Shown: positions 8,813 to 16,331 of the stretch, one piece after another
Layout of the letters: each line of letters opens with the position of its first letter
Position numbering within the stretch: position 1 is the stretch's first letter
Notes under the pieces: generated by a model
What the model was told of the DNA's origin: nothing
The model's input: the letters and a program-made list of their open reading frames with translations, nothing else
Databases searched by the model: none
Assembly (NCBI RefSeq): GCF_030036535.1
Contig: NZ_CP080388.1
Coordinates: 806,001 to 870,000 of the forward strand
Direction: 5' to 3'
Source: Agrobacterium cucumeris
GTDB taxonomy: Bacteria > Pseudomonadota > Alphaproteobacteria > Rhizobiales > Rhizobiaceae
Length of the DNA: 64,000 nt
Made by a program: the position numbers and the translations under genes

Positions 8813-10741
8813 GTGGCTGGGAACGCTGAACTGATACCGATCAGGCTTTTTGGCACCCCGCGCTGTGACGCGGTGAGGGAAGCGTTTTTCCCGTCCAAGG
8901 GTTTTGCCCTGATAGCCGCCCTCATCCTTGCGCCCAACCAGTCGCTTTCCCGCCAGTCCGCCGCATCGCTCCTGTGGGAAAATGTCGAGCAGAAACGCGC
9001 ACTCGGCAATTTACGACAGCTCATTCTGCGCCTCCAGAAGCTGCCCAATGAAGACGAGGCCATCCTTCTGACCGAAGGGAACGATCTGAAGGCCGGAAAG
9101 CTGGCACAGCGGACCGACCTTGCTATCTTCCTTGCCGGCGCGAGAACCGAAGACCCGATGCGGCGGCTGCAGGCCCTGCTTGAATTCGGCGGCGATCTGC
9201 TGGACGGACTGGATGCCGGGCAGGATCATCTCTACCTCTGGCTGTTGTCGGAACGTCGCCGTCTCAAGGACCTGTTCTTTTCGAGCTACACGCAGCTGCT
9301 GGAGGAGCTGACCCGCTTTGGCCGCGCCAGCTCCAACGATATCGCGAGACTTGCCGAATGCGCGCGCAAGATCGAACCGGAGCGCGAGGAAACCTACCGC
9401 GCCGCCATGGCCGCCTATGCGCGGATCGGAAATATCAGCGCCTGCGAGGGCATGTTCGGGCTGTTGCTGGAGCAGCTGCGTCAGGAGGCGCGCTCGCCGG
9501 AAGCCGAGACCGTGGCGCTGAGACGCCGGATACAGAGTCTTGCCTCAACGATAACCACCCCCGCCGAACCGGACGAAGCCAGCCGGCGAAAAGCCACCGC
9601 GAAACCGCGCGTCGCCTTCGGCCTGCCCGCGCGGGTGGACGGGCTGCCGGCATCGCCGGTCATGCACGCCTTTATCGAGGATGTGGCCAACAGCCTGGTG
9701 CGCTACCGAACCTTCACCGTCCTTTCGCCGCACAGCACCTTTGCGCTCTCGCGGGACCGGGCCGATGATGGTTATGCCATGTTGCGGGCCGACTACCGGA
9801 TCATGTCGTCGGTTTTCGACGATACCGGCATGTCAGTGGCGCTGATCGAGGAAGCGACCGGCGAAATCGTCTGGTCGCTGGAAGTGGTCCTCTCCGAGCG
9901 GCACATCCACACCGCCTTTCGTCTGCTCTCCAAACAGGTGGCTGCGGCGCTTGCCCGGGAGATCGAGCGACTGCAGGTGGAACCCGACCGGAACCACAGC
10001 GGCGAGGCCTACCGGCAATTGCTGGAGGGCCAGCAGCTCCTGCGCGGCAAATGCGACCTGCCGCTTCTGCGCCGAGCCCGTTCGATGTTCCGCAGAGCCG
10101 TCGATCTCGATCACAGCATGGCCGTCGCCCGCGCCCGGGTGGCGCAGAGCCTGCAGCTGGAATGGCTGATGCTGGGCGGCAACGACCCTCATCTGCTGCA
10201 CCGCGCCAAGGCGGAGGCTGACGCATCCGTTGAGATCGACCCCGCCCTCGGCGTTGGCCACTGGATGTGCGCCGTGGTGGCGCTCTACCAGCGGGATTTC
10301 GACATGTCCGCCGAAAAATTCTTCGAGGCGGAGGCGCTTGCGCCCAACTCCGCCGATCTCCTGCTCCAGCATGCGGATGCACTTGCCCACTTTGGCGATG
10401 CCGAGACCGCCTGGGAGAAGTTCCAGCAGGCGATCGATCTCAACCCGCTCGCACCCGATATCTACTGGTGGGCAGGCGCCAGCATCGCCTTCAAGCGCGA
10501 GGATTACGGCGCGGCGGTGGAATTATGCGCGCGAATGGAAAATGACGAGCCGGCCCTGCGGGTGCTGACCGCAAGCCACGCGTTGCATGGCGATTTGGCC
10601 GCTGCCCGGGAAACCGGCGGCAGGCTTCAGGAAAACTATCCGGGTATGTCGGCGAGGGAGATCAGCAGCCTTTCTCCAGACCGTGACCCGATAGCGAATG
10701 AAAAATTCTATCACGCACTTCGATTAGCTGGGATCAAATAG
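8813..10741 (+). CDS. SARP/BTAD-type transcriptional regulator with C-terminal TPR repeats
   Basis: The 642-residue protein opens with a winged-helix-like segment (LFGTPRCDAVREAFFPSKGFALIAALILAP... SLLWENVEQKRALGNLRQLI). A BTAD helical domain follows to about residue 240 (EREETYRAAMAAYARIGN). A middle region near 260-390 resembles the TolB-like domain found in multidomain regulators (VAFGLPARVDG... YRIMSSVFDDTG), and TPR helices follow (DHSMAVARARVAQSL, YQRDFDMSAEKFFEAEALAP, AWEKFQQAIDLNPLAPD). SARP proteins classically activate secondary-metabolite clusters. The start is a GTG with GAGGGG six bases upstream; an ATG at 8789 is the alternative. Its stop lies 8 bp before the next ATG, so it is cotranscribed with the YcaO-TfuA genes. 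Confidence 0.75.
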   Translation: MAGNAELIPIRLFGTPRCDAVREAFFPSKGFALIAALILAPNQSLSRQSAASLLWENVEQKRALGNLRQLILRLQKLPNEDEAILLTEGNDLKAGKLAQRTDLAIFLAGARTEDPMRRLQALLEFGGDLLDGLDAGQDHLYLWLLSERRRLKDLFFSSYTQLLEELTRFGRASSNDIARLAECARKIEPEREETYRAAMAAYARIGNISACEGMFGLLLEQLRQEARSPEAETVALRRRIQSLASTITTPAEPDEASRRKATAKPRVAFGLPARVDGLPASPVMHAFIEDVANSLVRYRTFTVLSPHSTFALSRDRADDGYAMLRADYRIMSSVFDDTGMSVALIEEATGEIVWSLEVVLSERHIHTAFRLLSKQVAAALAREIERLQVEPDRNHSGEAYRQLLEGQQLLRGKCDLPLLRRARSMFRRAVDLDHSMAVARARVAQSLQLEWLMLGGNDPHLLHRAKAEADASVEIDPALGVGHWMCAVVALYQRDFDMSAEKFFEAEALAPNSADLLLQHADALAHFGDAETAWEKFQQAIDLNPLAPDIYWWAGASIAFKREDYGAAVELCARMENDEPALRVLTASHALHGDLAAARETGGRLQENYPGMSAREISSLSPDRDPIANEKFYHALRLAGIK

Positions 10742-10749
10742 GAGATTTT

Positions 10750-11178
10750 ATGTCCTCGCATTTCTTCATTGTTGGAAAAAAGGGCTTCGGCGTTCTTTTC
10801 ATTCGCACGACGCCGCTGAGGGTTGCGTCCGTATCTCATGAGACAATTGCGGCCTATGAAGCCAGCCACCCCGGGGTGGACGGCTATGCACGCGTCGCAG
10901 CCGCCGCAAAGGCCATGCTCGTCCGCCAGGACGGCCAGCCCGAGGCTGAACTGGACCAGGTCCAGATCCAGGGCATCGAAGCCCTCGTCGCCGGTGGCGC
11001 CGTGGTTTCCGAAGCCGATTTCGCCTTTATCGGTGAAGTCACCGACGCCGGCTGGGATTTCAACCGCATGGTGCAGGCGCCGATCGGCGCGGCGCTGAAG
11101 GCTGTCGGTCCGGCGGGTTCGATCACCGGCGAGCTGTTCGACGCCATCCTTGCCGACGACGCCAACTCTGCACCCTGA
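10750..11178 (+). CDS. 142-residue protein of unknown family in the YcaO-TfuA operon
   Basis: The start is firm: GGAGA sits five bases upstream and overlaps the stop of the regulator gene. The product has no Cys, five Arg (19, 24, 48, 59, 106), a basic/hydrophobic N-terminus (FFIVGKKGFGVLFIRTTPLR), an Ala-rich helical middle and a Gly/Ala-rich C-terminal third (MVQAPIGAALKAVGPAGSITG) ending in an acidic tail. I recognise no domain. Position directly before a YcaO gene is where RiPP precursors or leader-binding proteins often lie, but there is no obvious core peptide or leader cleavage site. It may be the substrate of the downstream enzymes, a carrier or scaffold, or an unrelated partner. Its end overlaps the proposed YcaO start by 29 bp. 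Confidence 0.7.
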   Translation: MSSHFFIVGKKGFGVLFIRTTPLRVASVSHETIAAYEASHPGVDGYARVAAAAKAMLVRQDGQPEAELDQVQIQGIEALVAGGAVVSEADFAFIGEVTDAGWDFNRMVQAPIGAALKAVGPAGSITGELFDAILADDANSAP

Positions 11179-12409
11179 TCGCGGTTCCGTAGCCTTGACC
11201 GGTGCCGGTGCTCTCATATCAGCGACAGCGGCTTCAAGGCATGCGGACGCATCGTTCTTCGATCCCGAACTGCTCCGGCAGTTCGGGATTACCCGTGTCG
11301 GTGACGTGACCGGTCTCGATATTATCGGCATACCCGTCTGGTTTGCGGTGCGCCCCAATTCGCGCGGGCTCTCGGTTTCGCAAGGCAAGGGGCTTGTTGC
11401 GGAACAGGCGCGGCTCTCGGCGATCATGGAAGCGGTCGAAGGTGCCGTCGCTGAAGATACCCGCAAACATGTCTCCGCCTTCGGCTCTCTCGAGCAGATG
11501 CGGGTGAAGGGCGTTCCTCTCATTCCTTTCGAAACCGTCGGCCGCGTCGATCCGGACAGGCTGGATCCGCGGCGCGAACGCGGCTGGGTGAAGGGAATAT
11601 CCGTTCGCCGGCAGCAGGAGGTATTTGCGCCCTACGAACTCATCGGCATGGATTTTCGCGCGGATTTCCCCTGGGATCGACAGGCTTTCCTCATGAGTTC
11701 GCAGGGTCTCGCGGCGGGGTTTAACCATGACCAGGCGGTTCTCCACGCCTTGCTCGAGCTCGTCGAAAACGATGCCTGCTTTCTCGTCGATACTTTCGAA
11801 ACCCGCACGATCGCGCCGGAGCCGGTCACGTTTCCGGCCGGCGTCGATACGGCGTTCGACAGCCTTGTTGGCCGCCTTTCAGAGATTGACCTGACACCGT
11901 CCTTCTTCGACATGACGAATACACTCGGCGTGCCGGTGGTGATGGCAAGCCTTCCCCGCTCCGTTAACGCGCTGGACGGCCCCGCAACCCGCAATGCGGC
12001 GGGCGCCGCCTGCCGTCCAGCAACCTATGACGCCGCCGTTGCGGCGCTGCTCGAAGCGATCCAGTCGCGACTGACGGATATCAGCGGCGCGCGGGATGAT
12101 CTCTCCCCGCTGCGTTACCAGCGAGACATGTTGAGTGCGCCTGCATCAGCGCGGCAACCGGTGGAACGGACGCCGGTGCAGCTTGATCTTGTAACGGATG
12201 ACGGATTTTTGCCGCCCTGGCGCCAGCTTGCCGAGCGCCTTTTTACAGCTGGGATTGAGGACATTTATGTCTTCGCACTGGAATCGGGTGTCCCGGGCCT
12301 TAATGTCGTGCGGGTTCTGGCAAGCGGCCTTACCCCGACCAGCGGAGGCCTGCAGAACATATCGCCGCGGACGCTCGATCATTTCCTGAGCGCCGGAGGT
12401 CTTCGATGA
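11150..12409 (+). CDS. YcaO-family ATP-dependent backbone-modifying enzyme (TfuA-associated)
   Basis: YcaO enzymes use ATP to activate a peptide-bond amide oxygen; with TfuA partners they are known to put sulfur into the amide (thioamidation). Family ATP-binding marks are present: GLSVSQGKG around residues 73-81, then LSAIMEAVEGA with Glu94 and Glu97, and HALLELVENDAC with Glu203 and Glu206. The C-terminus (LSAGGLR) lacks the Pro-rich PxPxP tail typical of azoline-forming YcaOs, which fits a TfuA-type member. The usual start is unclear: a TTG at 11150 overlaps the previous gene, a TTG at 11195 would not, and neither has a ribosome-binding site, suggesting translational coupling. Overlaps tfuA by four bases. 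Substrate unknown. Confidence 0.85.
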   Translation: MPTTPTLHPDRGSVALTGAGALISATAASRHADASFFDPELLRQFGITRVGDVTGLDIIGIPVWFAVRPNSRGLSVSQGKGLVAEQARLSAIMEAVEGAVAEDTRKHVSAFGSLEQMRVKGVPLIPFETVGRVDPDRLDPRRERGWVKGISVRRQQEVFAPYELIGMDFRADFPWDRQAFLMSSQGLAAGFNHDQAVLHALLELVENDACFLVDTFETRTIAPEPVTFPAGVDTAFDSLVGRLSEIDLTPSFFDMTNTLGVPVVMASLPRSVNALDGPATRNAAGAACRPATYDAAVAALLEAIQSRLTDISGARDDLSPLRYQRDMLSAPASARQPVERTPVQLDLVTDDGFLPPWRQLAERLFTAGIEDIYVFALESGVPGLNVVRVLASGLTPTSGGLQNISPRTLDHFLSAGGLR

Positions 12410-13119
12410 AAACTGTGGTTTTTGCCGGCCCCTCCATCCACGGCGTCACTGGCGAAAAAATCTCAGGTCTCGATCTTCGCGGACCGGCCGCCTGCGGTGA
12501 TATTTTCGATGCCGTGCAGCAGGGCGTCCGGACAATCGGTCTCATCGATGGCCTTTATGGGGACTGCGCCGCCGTCTGGCACAAGGAAATCCTGCATGCC
12601 CTGTCATCCGGCGTCACCCTTCTTGGGGCCGCCAGCATGGGAGCGCTCCGGGCAGCGGAATGCGCCACATTCGGCATGATAGGCATCGGCGAAATCTTCG
12701 CAGCCTATCGTGACGGACGACGGTTTTCGGACGCCGATGTCGCGGTCAGCCACGCGCCGGGTGAACTTGGCTATCGCTCGCTGACAATCGCGCTGGTCGA
12801 CGCCGAGGCAACACTGGAAGCGTGCCGCGATAAAATCACACCCGAAGACCACGATACGCTGCTGCGCGTTGCCCGACACCTGCATTTTACCCGCAGAACA
12901 TGGCGTACCATTGCCGCCGAAGCCGGGCTTGGTTCGGAAATGGCAAATCTTCTGGCCAAGGAGGCCGTTTCCGTAAAAAGAAACGACGCGATCGAGCTTC
13001 TGGAGGTGCTCAATGCCGGAGAGCTGCCGTCCCCGCCATCGCCATCATGGAAACTCCAGAACACGGTGTTTTTTCAGCAATTGGCGGCGCGGCGGATGAC
13101 GGGAGAAAAGACGCCGTGA
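12406..13119 (+). CDS. tfuA: TfuA-like partner protein of YcaO
   Basis: The 237-residue protein matches the TfuA core. It has FAGPSIHG near residue 6, GLIDGLYGDCAAVWHKEILHAL at about 45-66, GAASMGALRAAE at 74-85, and then the FGMIGIGEIFAAYRDGRRFSDADVAVSHAP run. TfuA proteins were first seen in trifolitoxin production and work beside YcaO enzymes in thioamide formation, probably in delivering sulfur. The start overlaps the YcaO stop (ATGA) and the end overlaps the next start (GTGA), so stoichiometric coupled translation is likely. The C-terminal 60 residues are less typical of the family and may dock to the partner proteins. Confidence 0.85.
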   Translation: MKTVVFAGPSIHGVTGEKISGLDLRGPAACGDIFDAVQQGVRTIGLIDGLYGDCAAVWHKEILHALSSGVTLLGAASMGALRAAECATFGMIGIGEIFAAYRDGRRFSDADVAVSHAPGELGYRSLTIALVDAEATLEACRDKITPEDHDTLLRVARHLHFTRRTWRTIAAEAGLGSEMANLLAKEAVSVKRNDAIELLEVLNAGELPSPPSPSWKLQNTVFFQQLAARRMTGEKTP

Positions 13120-14261
13120 CAATTTCCGCGTCGCCATCTTTCATAGCCGATTGTGGTGGACTGATTGATACGATCGCATTCGCGCTTCCGGCATCGTTTT
13201 TTACCGATGATCACGACAGGCATCGGATCTCGCCACTCCTCCCCATCGGAAACCTGCTTTCGGCTCTGCCCCACGAAATGATGGCGACTATCGTCATCGA
13301 CCAGAACTGCCTTCCATCGGCGCAGGGCTGGCTCGAAAAGCTGCCCCTCCGCTGCGCCGCCGAGTTGCTGCCGCTCGATGAAAACAGCAGCATTTCGCAT
13401 CCGTGGATACAGGATATGGTCCATGTTCGGACCGATGGCAAAGGCACTGCGACCGAACTGGTTTCGGCGGCGGGAAACCCCAGCGCCAGAGCGCTTGCCA
13501 AGCGTTTCGGGCTTGTAACAGCCGTTTCGGACGTCCTCTTGGATGGTGGCAACCAGCTGGTTGGCCCGGATTTTCGGCTGGTGGGCCATTCGAGCCTTAA
13601 GGATGGCAGTGGGCCAGGAGGCGACACCAACGCCGTAGAACGCTCGCAGCAATGGCAGAAGGTTGAGGCTCTGGACGGCAGAACAGTTTACAGTTTTGGA
13701 TACCGGCCGGAAGACCTTGCTGTTACGGAGGCCACGCTCGATCTTTCTCCGACAAGACAAGCCCCCATGGCGGTGGCCTTCCGGAAAATGCACCAATGCG
13801 GTTTCCACGTTGACCAGTTCGTTTCAGTGACCGGTCTGACGCAGGATAACCGCCCACTGCTCCTGGTCGCCGATCCGGTGGCGCATGCGGGATGCAGTAT
13901 CCGTGCGGCGGCGGATCTGAAACGGAAACTCGACGCCTCGGTGCTTTCGCTCATCCGGCAGGGCTTCGCGGTGAGGCGAAATCCCATTCCTGTTGCACCG
14001 GCCATCGACAGCAACAAATGTATTCCGCGACTTTACAACAATGTCATTCTTGAAAATGTTGCACGATCAGGCCAAAAACAGCCATTCGTCTGGCTGCCGC
14101 ATTTTGGCGATGGGGAGGCGCTTGAGGAGTTTGACGAAGACAACAGGCAAATATGGGAGGGGCTCGGTTTCCATCCCATCGGCGTCGTCGGGTGGAGCCA
14201 TCTTGCAAGCCGCAACGGGGCGTTGCGTTGCGCTACAAAGGTTATAAGCCGGGCTTCGTGA
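13116..14261 (+). CDS. protein-arginine-deiminase-like enzyme (guanidino-modifying superfamily)
   Basis: The 381-residue protein carries the active-site order of the guanidino-modifying superfamily. It has HPWIQDMVHV (Asp100), DGGNQLVGPDFRLVGHSSL (143-161), CGFHVDQFVSVTG (His231, Asp233) and NGALRCATKVI (Cys372). WIQD and HVD-x-F resemble mammalian peptidyl-arginine deiminases (WIQDEME, GHVDEF) more than agmatine deiminases, which normally have an Arg-Asp at the first site. Such enzymes turn arginine into citrulline, or transfer amidino groups. The GTG start overlaps tfuA by four bases, with GGGAGA nine bases upstream; an ATG at 13047 is less likely. A substrate inside this operon is my inference. 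Last gene of the run; no terminator seen. Confidence 0.75.
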   Translation: MTISASPSFIADCGGLIDTIAFALPASFFTDDHDRHRISPLLPIGNLLSALPHEMMATIVIDQNCLPSAQGWLEKLPLRCAAELLPLDENSSISHPWIQDMVHVRTDGKGTATELVSAAGNPSARALAKRFGLVTAVSDVLLDGGNQLVGPDFRLVGHSSLKDGSGPGGDTNAVERSQQWQKVEALDGRTVYSFGYRPEDLAVTEATLDLSPTRQAPMAVAFRKMHQCGFHVDQFVSVTGLTQDNRPLLLVADPVAHAGCSIRAAADLKRKLDASVLSLIRQGFAVRRNPIPVAPAIDSNKCIPRLYNNVILENVARSGQKQPFVWLPHFGDGEALEEFDEDNRQIWEGLGFHPIGVVGWSHLASRNGALRCATKVISRAS

Positions 14262-14326
14262 CGTGTTCCGTGACCGTAAAACCGCGTTATTTTGTCAAGA
14301 AGAGTTCATATTACCCGTGGAAATTG

Positions 14327-14348
14327 TGTTGAATGTATACCTTCAACA
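14327..14348. promoter_or_regulatory. inverted repeat upstream of the XRE regulator gene
   Basis: TGTTGAA (14327-14333) and TTCAACA (14342-14348) form a perfect 7-bp inverted repeat around an 8-nt spacer, in an AT-rich stretch 53 bp before the XRE gene. Size and placement fit an operator, perhaps for the XRE protein itself; binding is not shown. Confidence 0.4.
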
Positions 14349-14400
14349 ATATTAATTGATAATTATCCGATTTAAGACCCTCAACATGGAGGAATTTATT

Positions 14401-14838
14401 ATGCAGCCCAAACTCCCCAGCCCGATCGACGTGCATGTCGGCACCCAGATCAGAATGCGGCGCAAGTCGCTCGGCATGAGCCAGAGCGCTCTGGCCGGCC
14501 GGCTCGGCATCACCTTTCAGCAGGTCCAGAAGTACGAAAAAGGCGCAAATCGCGTTGGTGCATCGCGTTTACAGGCTATCGCATCCGTTCTTGGCGTCGA
14601 TGTCAGCTCGCTTTTCGCCAATGCCACGCCCGATGTCGGAAACGACAATCCGGCCATCGGCTCGATAAATGCCATGCAGTCCTTCGTCGCTTCGAATGAA
14701 GGATTTTCGCTCAATCAGGCCTTTTCGCGAATCAAGAGCGCCAGCATCCGCCGAAGCATTGTCGCCCTCGTGACATCGCTCGCAGCGACCGAAACGGCGG
14801 AAAATACGACGGCGCCGGAGAAGAAAAACGACGAGTAA
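14401..14838 (+). CDS. XRE-family helix-turn-helix regulator
   Basis: The 145-residue protein has an N-terminal Cro/C1-type helix-turn-helix at about residues 10-68 (VGTQIRMRRKSLGMSQSALAGRLGITFQQVQKYEKGANR). A polar linker and a C-terminal segment with two helices follow (FSRIKSASIRRSIVALVTSLAA). This layout is common for single-domain XRE regulators of rhizobia. GGAGG seven bases before 14401 selects this ATG over one at 14356. It follows the YcaO-TfuA-PAD genes after 139 bp with an inverted repeat in its own leader, so it may control itself and possibly the small gene downstream. A role in controlling the upstream cluster is possible but unsupported. Confidence 0.8.
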   Translation: MQPKLPSPIDVHVGTQIRMRRKSLGMSQSALAGRLGITFQQVQKYEKGANRVGASRLQAIASVLGVDVSSLFANATPDVGNDNPAIGSINAMQSFVASNEGFSLNQAFSRIKSASIRRSIVALVTSLAATETAENTTAPEKKNDE

Positions 14839-14932
14839 CGCAGGTGTGACGCTCGCGTGACGCTCGATATGGTCGAAAATGTATAACGCGGGATCAACGC
14901 GTTTTCATACTGTCGATTGTCGAGAGGGAAGC

Positions 14933-15166
14933 ATGGCGGCGTCTACCACAGCAATACTTGAACAGGATAATGCAGACGAGATTCTGGCGCTTGGAAGGAT
15001 GGTTTCATACCTTTGCCAGCGCTCGAAATCCATGGAACTGGGCATGTCGACCTATTTCCTGGAAATGGCATTGTTGTCGCTGGCCCAGGATATCAATCAG
15101 CACGGCCTGCCGCCTGTAGCCGCGGAGTTGAACTCCAGCGGTTTCGCATCGGCCGATCTGCATTGA
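14933..15166 (+). CDS. small helical protein, unknown
   Basis: Seventy-seven residues start at an ATG with AGAGGGA upstream. The sequence looks largely alpha-helical (ADEILALGRMVSYLCQRSKSMELGMSTYFLEMALLSLAQDI), with one Cys and no membrane segment or signal peptide. It follows the XRE gene by 94 bp in the same direction. No family is recognised. Base composition and codon use look like the neighbours, which favours a real gene. Confidence 0.55.
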   Translation: MAASTTAILEQDNADEILALGRMVSYLCQRSKSMELGMSTYFLEMALLSLAQDINQHGLPPVAAELNSSGFASADLH

Positions 15167-15530
15167 GCAATTTCCCATCCGCAGCCGCATAGATGCGTAA
15201 GACGGAACGTTCCCGCACCCTCCTCCAGCCGGGAACGCCCTAAGCGCATCTTGCATCTGCCTGCACTCACATAACCCCTCCCAAGGGATTTCATCGCAAA
15301 TGATGATCGAGGCCCGGTTTTCGCCGGGCCTCGCCTATTAACAGGACAGCCCGCGCCGAAGCTCGATAGCTGCGGCGACGATTTTGGCGAGCGGCGGCCT
15401 CATCTCTTCCCCTTTGTGGGTTTCAGGCCGCAATCCGGGTTGATCCAGAATGCCGATCGTCAAACCGCTGTCGCGCCAGCGGCAGGAGACCCACCATTTC
15501 GCCCATGGCCGACACACGCGGCGAATGGCC
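15167..15530. other. intergenic gap with a hairpin and a possible gene remnant
   Basis: The left half shows nothing beyond the hairpin listed at 15309-15332. On the minus strand 15338-15565 is open, ending in LRPETHKGEEMRPPLAKIVAAAIELRRGLSC, which looks more protein-like than a random frame. Its upstream part is Arg/Trp-rich and overlaps the end of the ABC ATPase gene. It could be the 3' remnant of a lost regulator gene. I do not call it as a gene. Confidence 0.35.
15309..15332. terminator. strong hairpin, probable terminator
   Basis: GAGGCCCGG (15309-15317) pairs perfectly with CCGGGCCTC (15324-15332) around TTTTCG. There is no long T tract on the plus side, so it may act as a weak terminator or as a barrier between the small plus-strand gene and the convergent ABC operon. 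Confidence 0.5.
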
Positions 15531-16313
15531 TCACGACGCCACAGCGCCCGGCCCCGGCACCGCACCCGGCGGCACCTTGCCCAGAATGATCATGCCCAGA
15601 ACCTCGTCTTTAGTGACATCCTCGGTCCGGGCATGGCCGACAACCTTACCGTTCTTCATCACGAAAACCCGATCAGCGAGATCGAAGACGTCGTGAATGT
15701 CGTGGCTGATGAGGAAGATACCAATGCCCTGCCGTTTCAGTTCCTTGACGAGATCGCCCACCTGCGCCGTTTCCTGCGGCCCGAGGGCGGCTGTTGGCTC
15801 GTCCATGATGAGAATACGGGCATCGAACAGAATGGCGCGGGCAATGGCAACGGACTGCCGCTGGCCGCCTGACAGTGCCTTCACCGGCTCCTTGAACCGC
15901 CGGAAATTGGGATTGAGACGTCCCATCACCTCGCGGGCCGAGGCTTCCATGGCGACATCATCAAGCGTGCCCCATTTCGTCTTCAGCTCGCGGCCGAGAT
16001 AAAGATTGGCCGCCGCATCGACATTATCGGCCACGGCAAGCGTCTGGTAGATGGTCTCGATGCCGTATTTCTTGGCGTCGCGGGGATTACGGATATCCGC
16101 ATCCTCACCATTGATGAGGATATCGCCGCCATCACGCCGGTATGCGCCCGACAGGATTTTGATAAGCGTCGATTTGCCCGCGCCATTATGGCCGAGAAGG
16201 GCGACCACCTCACCGGGGAAAAGATCGACAGAGGCGTTTTCCACCGCATGGATGCCGCCGAAGGAAATGGAAATATTGCGCATTTCCACGAGGGGCGTGA
16301 CTTGGTCCGTCAT
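15531..16313 (-). CDS. sugar ABC transporter ATP-binding protein, single-NBD type
   Basis: This cytoplasmic ATPase would power uptake by the adjacent permease and binding protein. Visible motifs are Walker A GHNGAGKS, signature LSGGQRQ, Walker B ILIMDEP with the catalytic Glu replaced by a Pro-following pattern typical of the family (DEPTAALGP), and switch His in LISHDIHDV. At 260 residues it carries one nucleotide-binding domain, as in rhizobial FrcA-type proteins, unlike the two-domain 500-residue XylG of enteric bacteria, so it must homodimerise. The gene is last of three on the minus strand, starting 18 bp after the permease stop; GGAGAA precedes the ATG. Confidence 0.9.
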   Translation of the reverse strand: MTDQVTPLVEMRNISISFGGIHAVENASVDLFPGEVVALLGHNGAGKSTLIKILSGAYRRDGGDILINGEDADIRNPRDAKKYGIETIYQTLAVADNVDAAANLYLGRELKTKWGTLDDVAMEASAREVMGRLNPNFRRFKEPVKALSGGQRQSVAIARAILFDARILIMDEPTAALGPQETAQVGDLVKELKRQGIGIFLISHDIHDVFDLADRVFVMKNGKVVGHARTEDVTKDEVLGMIILGKVPPGAVPGPGAVAS

Positions 16314-16331
16314 AGGAGTTCTCCTCGGTTC

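Noticed and set aside
10823..11098. Alternative frame inside the 142-residue gene as a possible RiPP precursor
   Set aside because: Its Ser/Pro/Arg composition and lack of a ribosome-binding site are typical of an out-of-frame reading; the 10750 frame has GGAGA and normal codon use.
11150..12409. Azoline-forming cyclodehydratase
   Set aside because: No C-terminal PxPxP tail and no E1-like or ocin-ThiF partner gene; a TfuA partner follows instead.
13116..14261. Plain agmatine deiminase
   Set aside because: WIQD has Gln where agmatine deiminases have Arg, and the operon context is not polyamine metabolism; the PAD-like reading fits better, though not proven.
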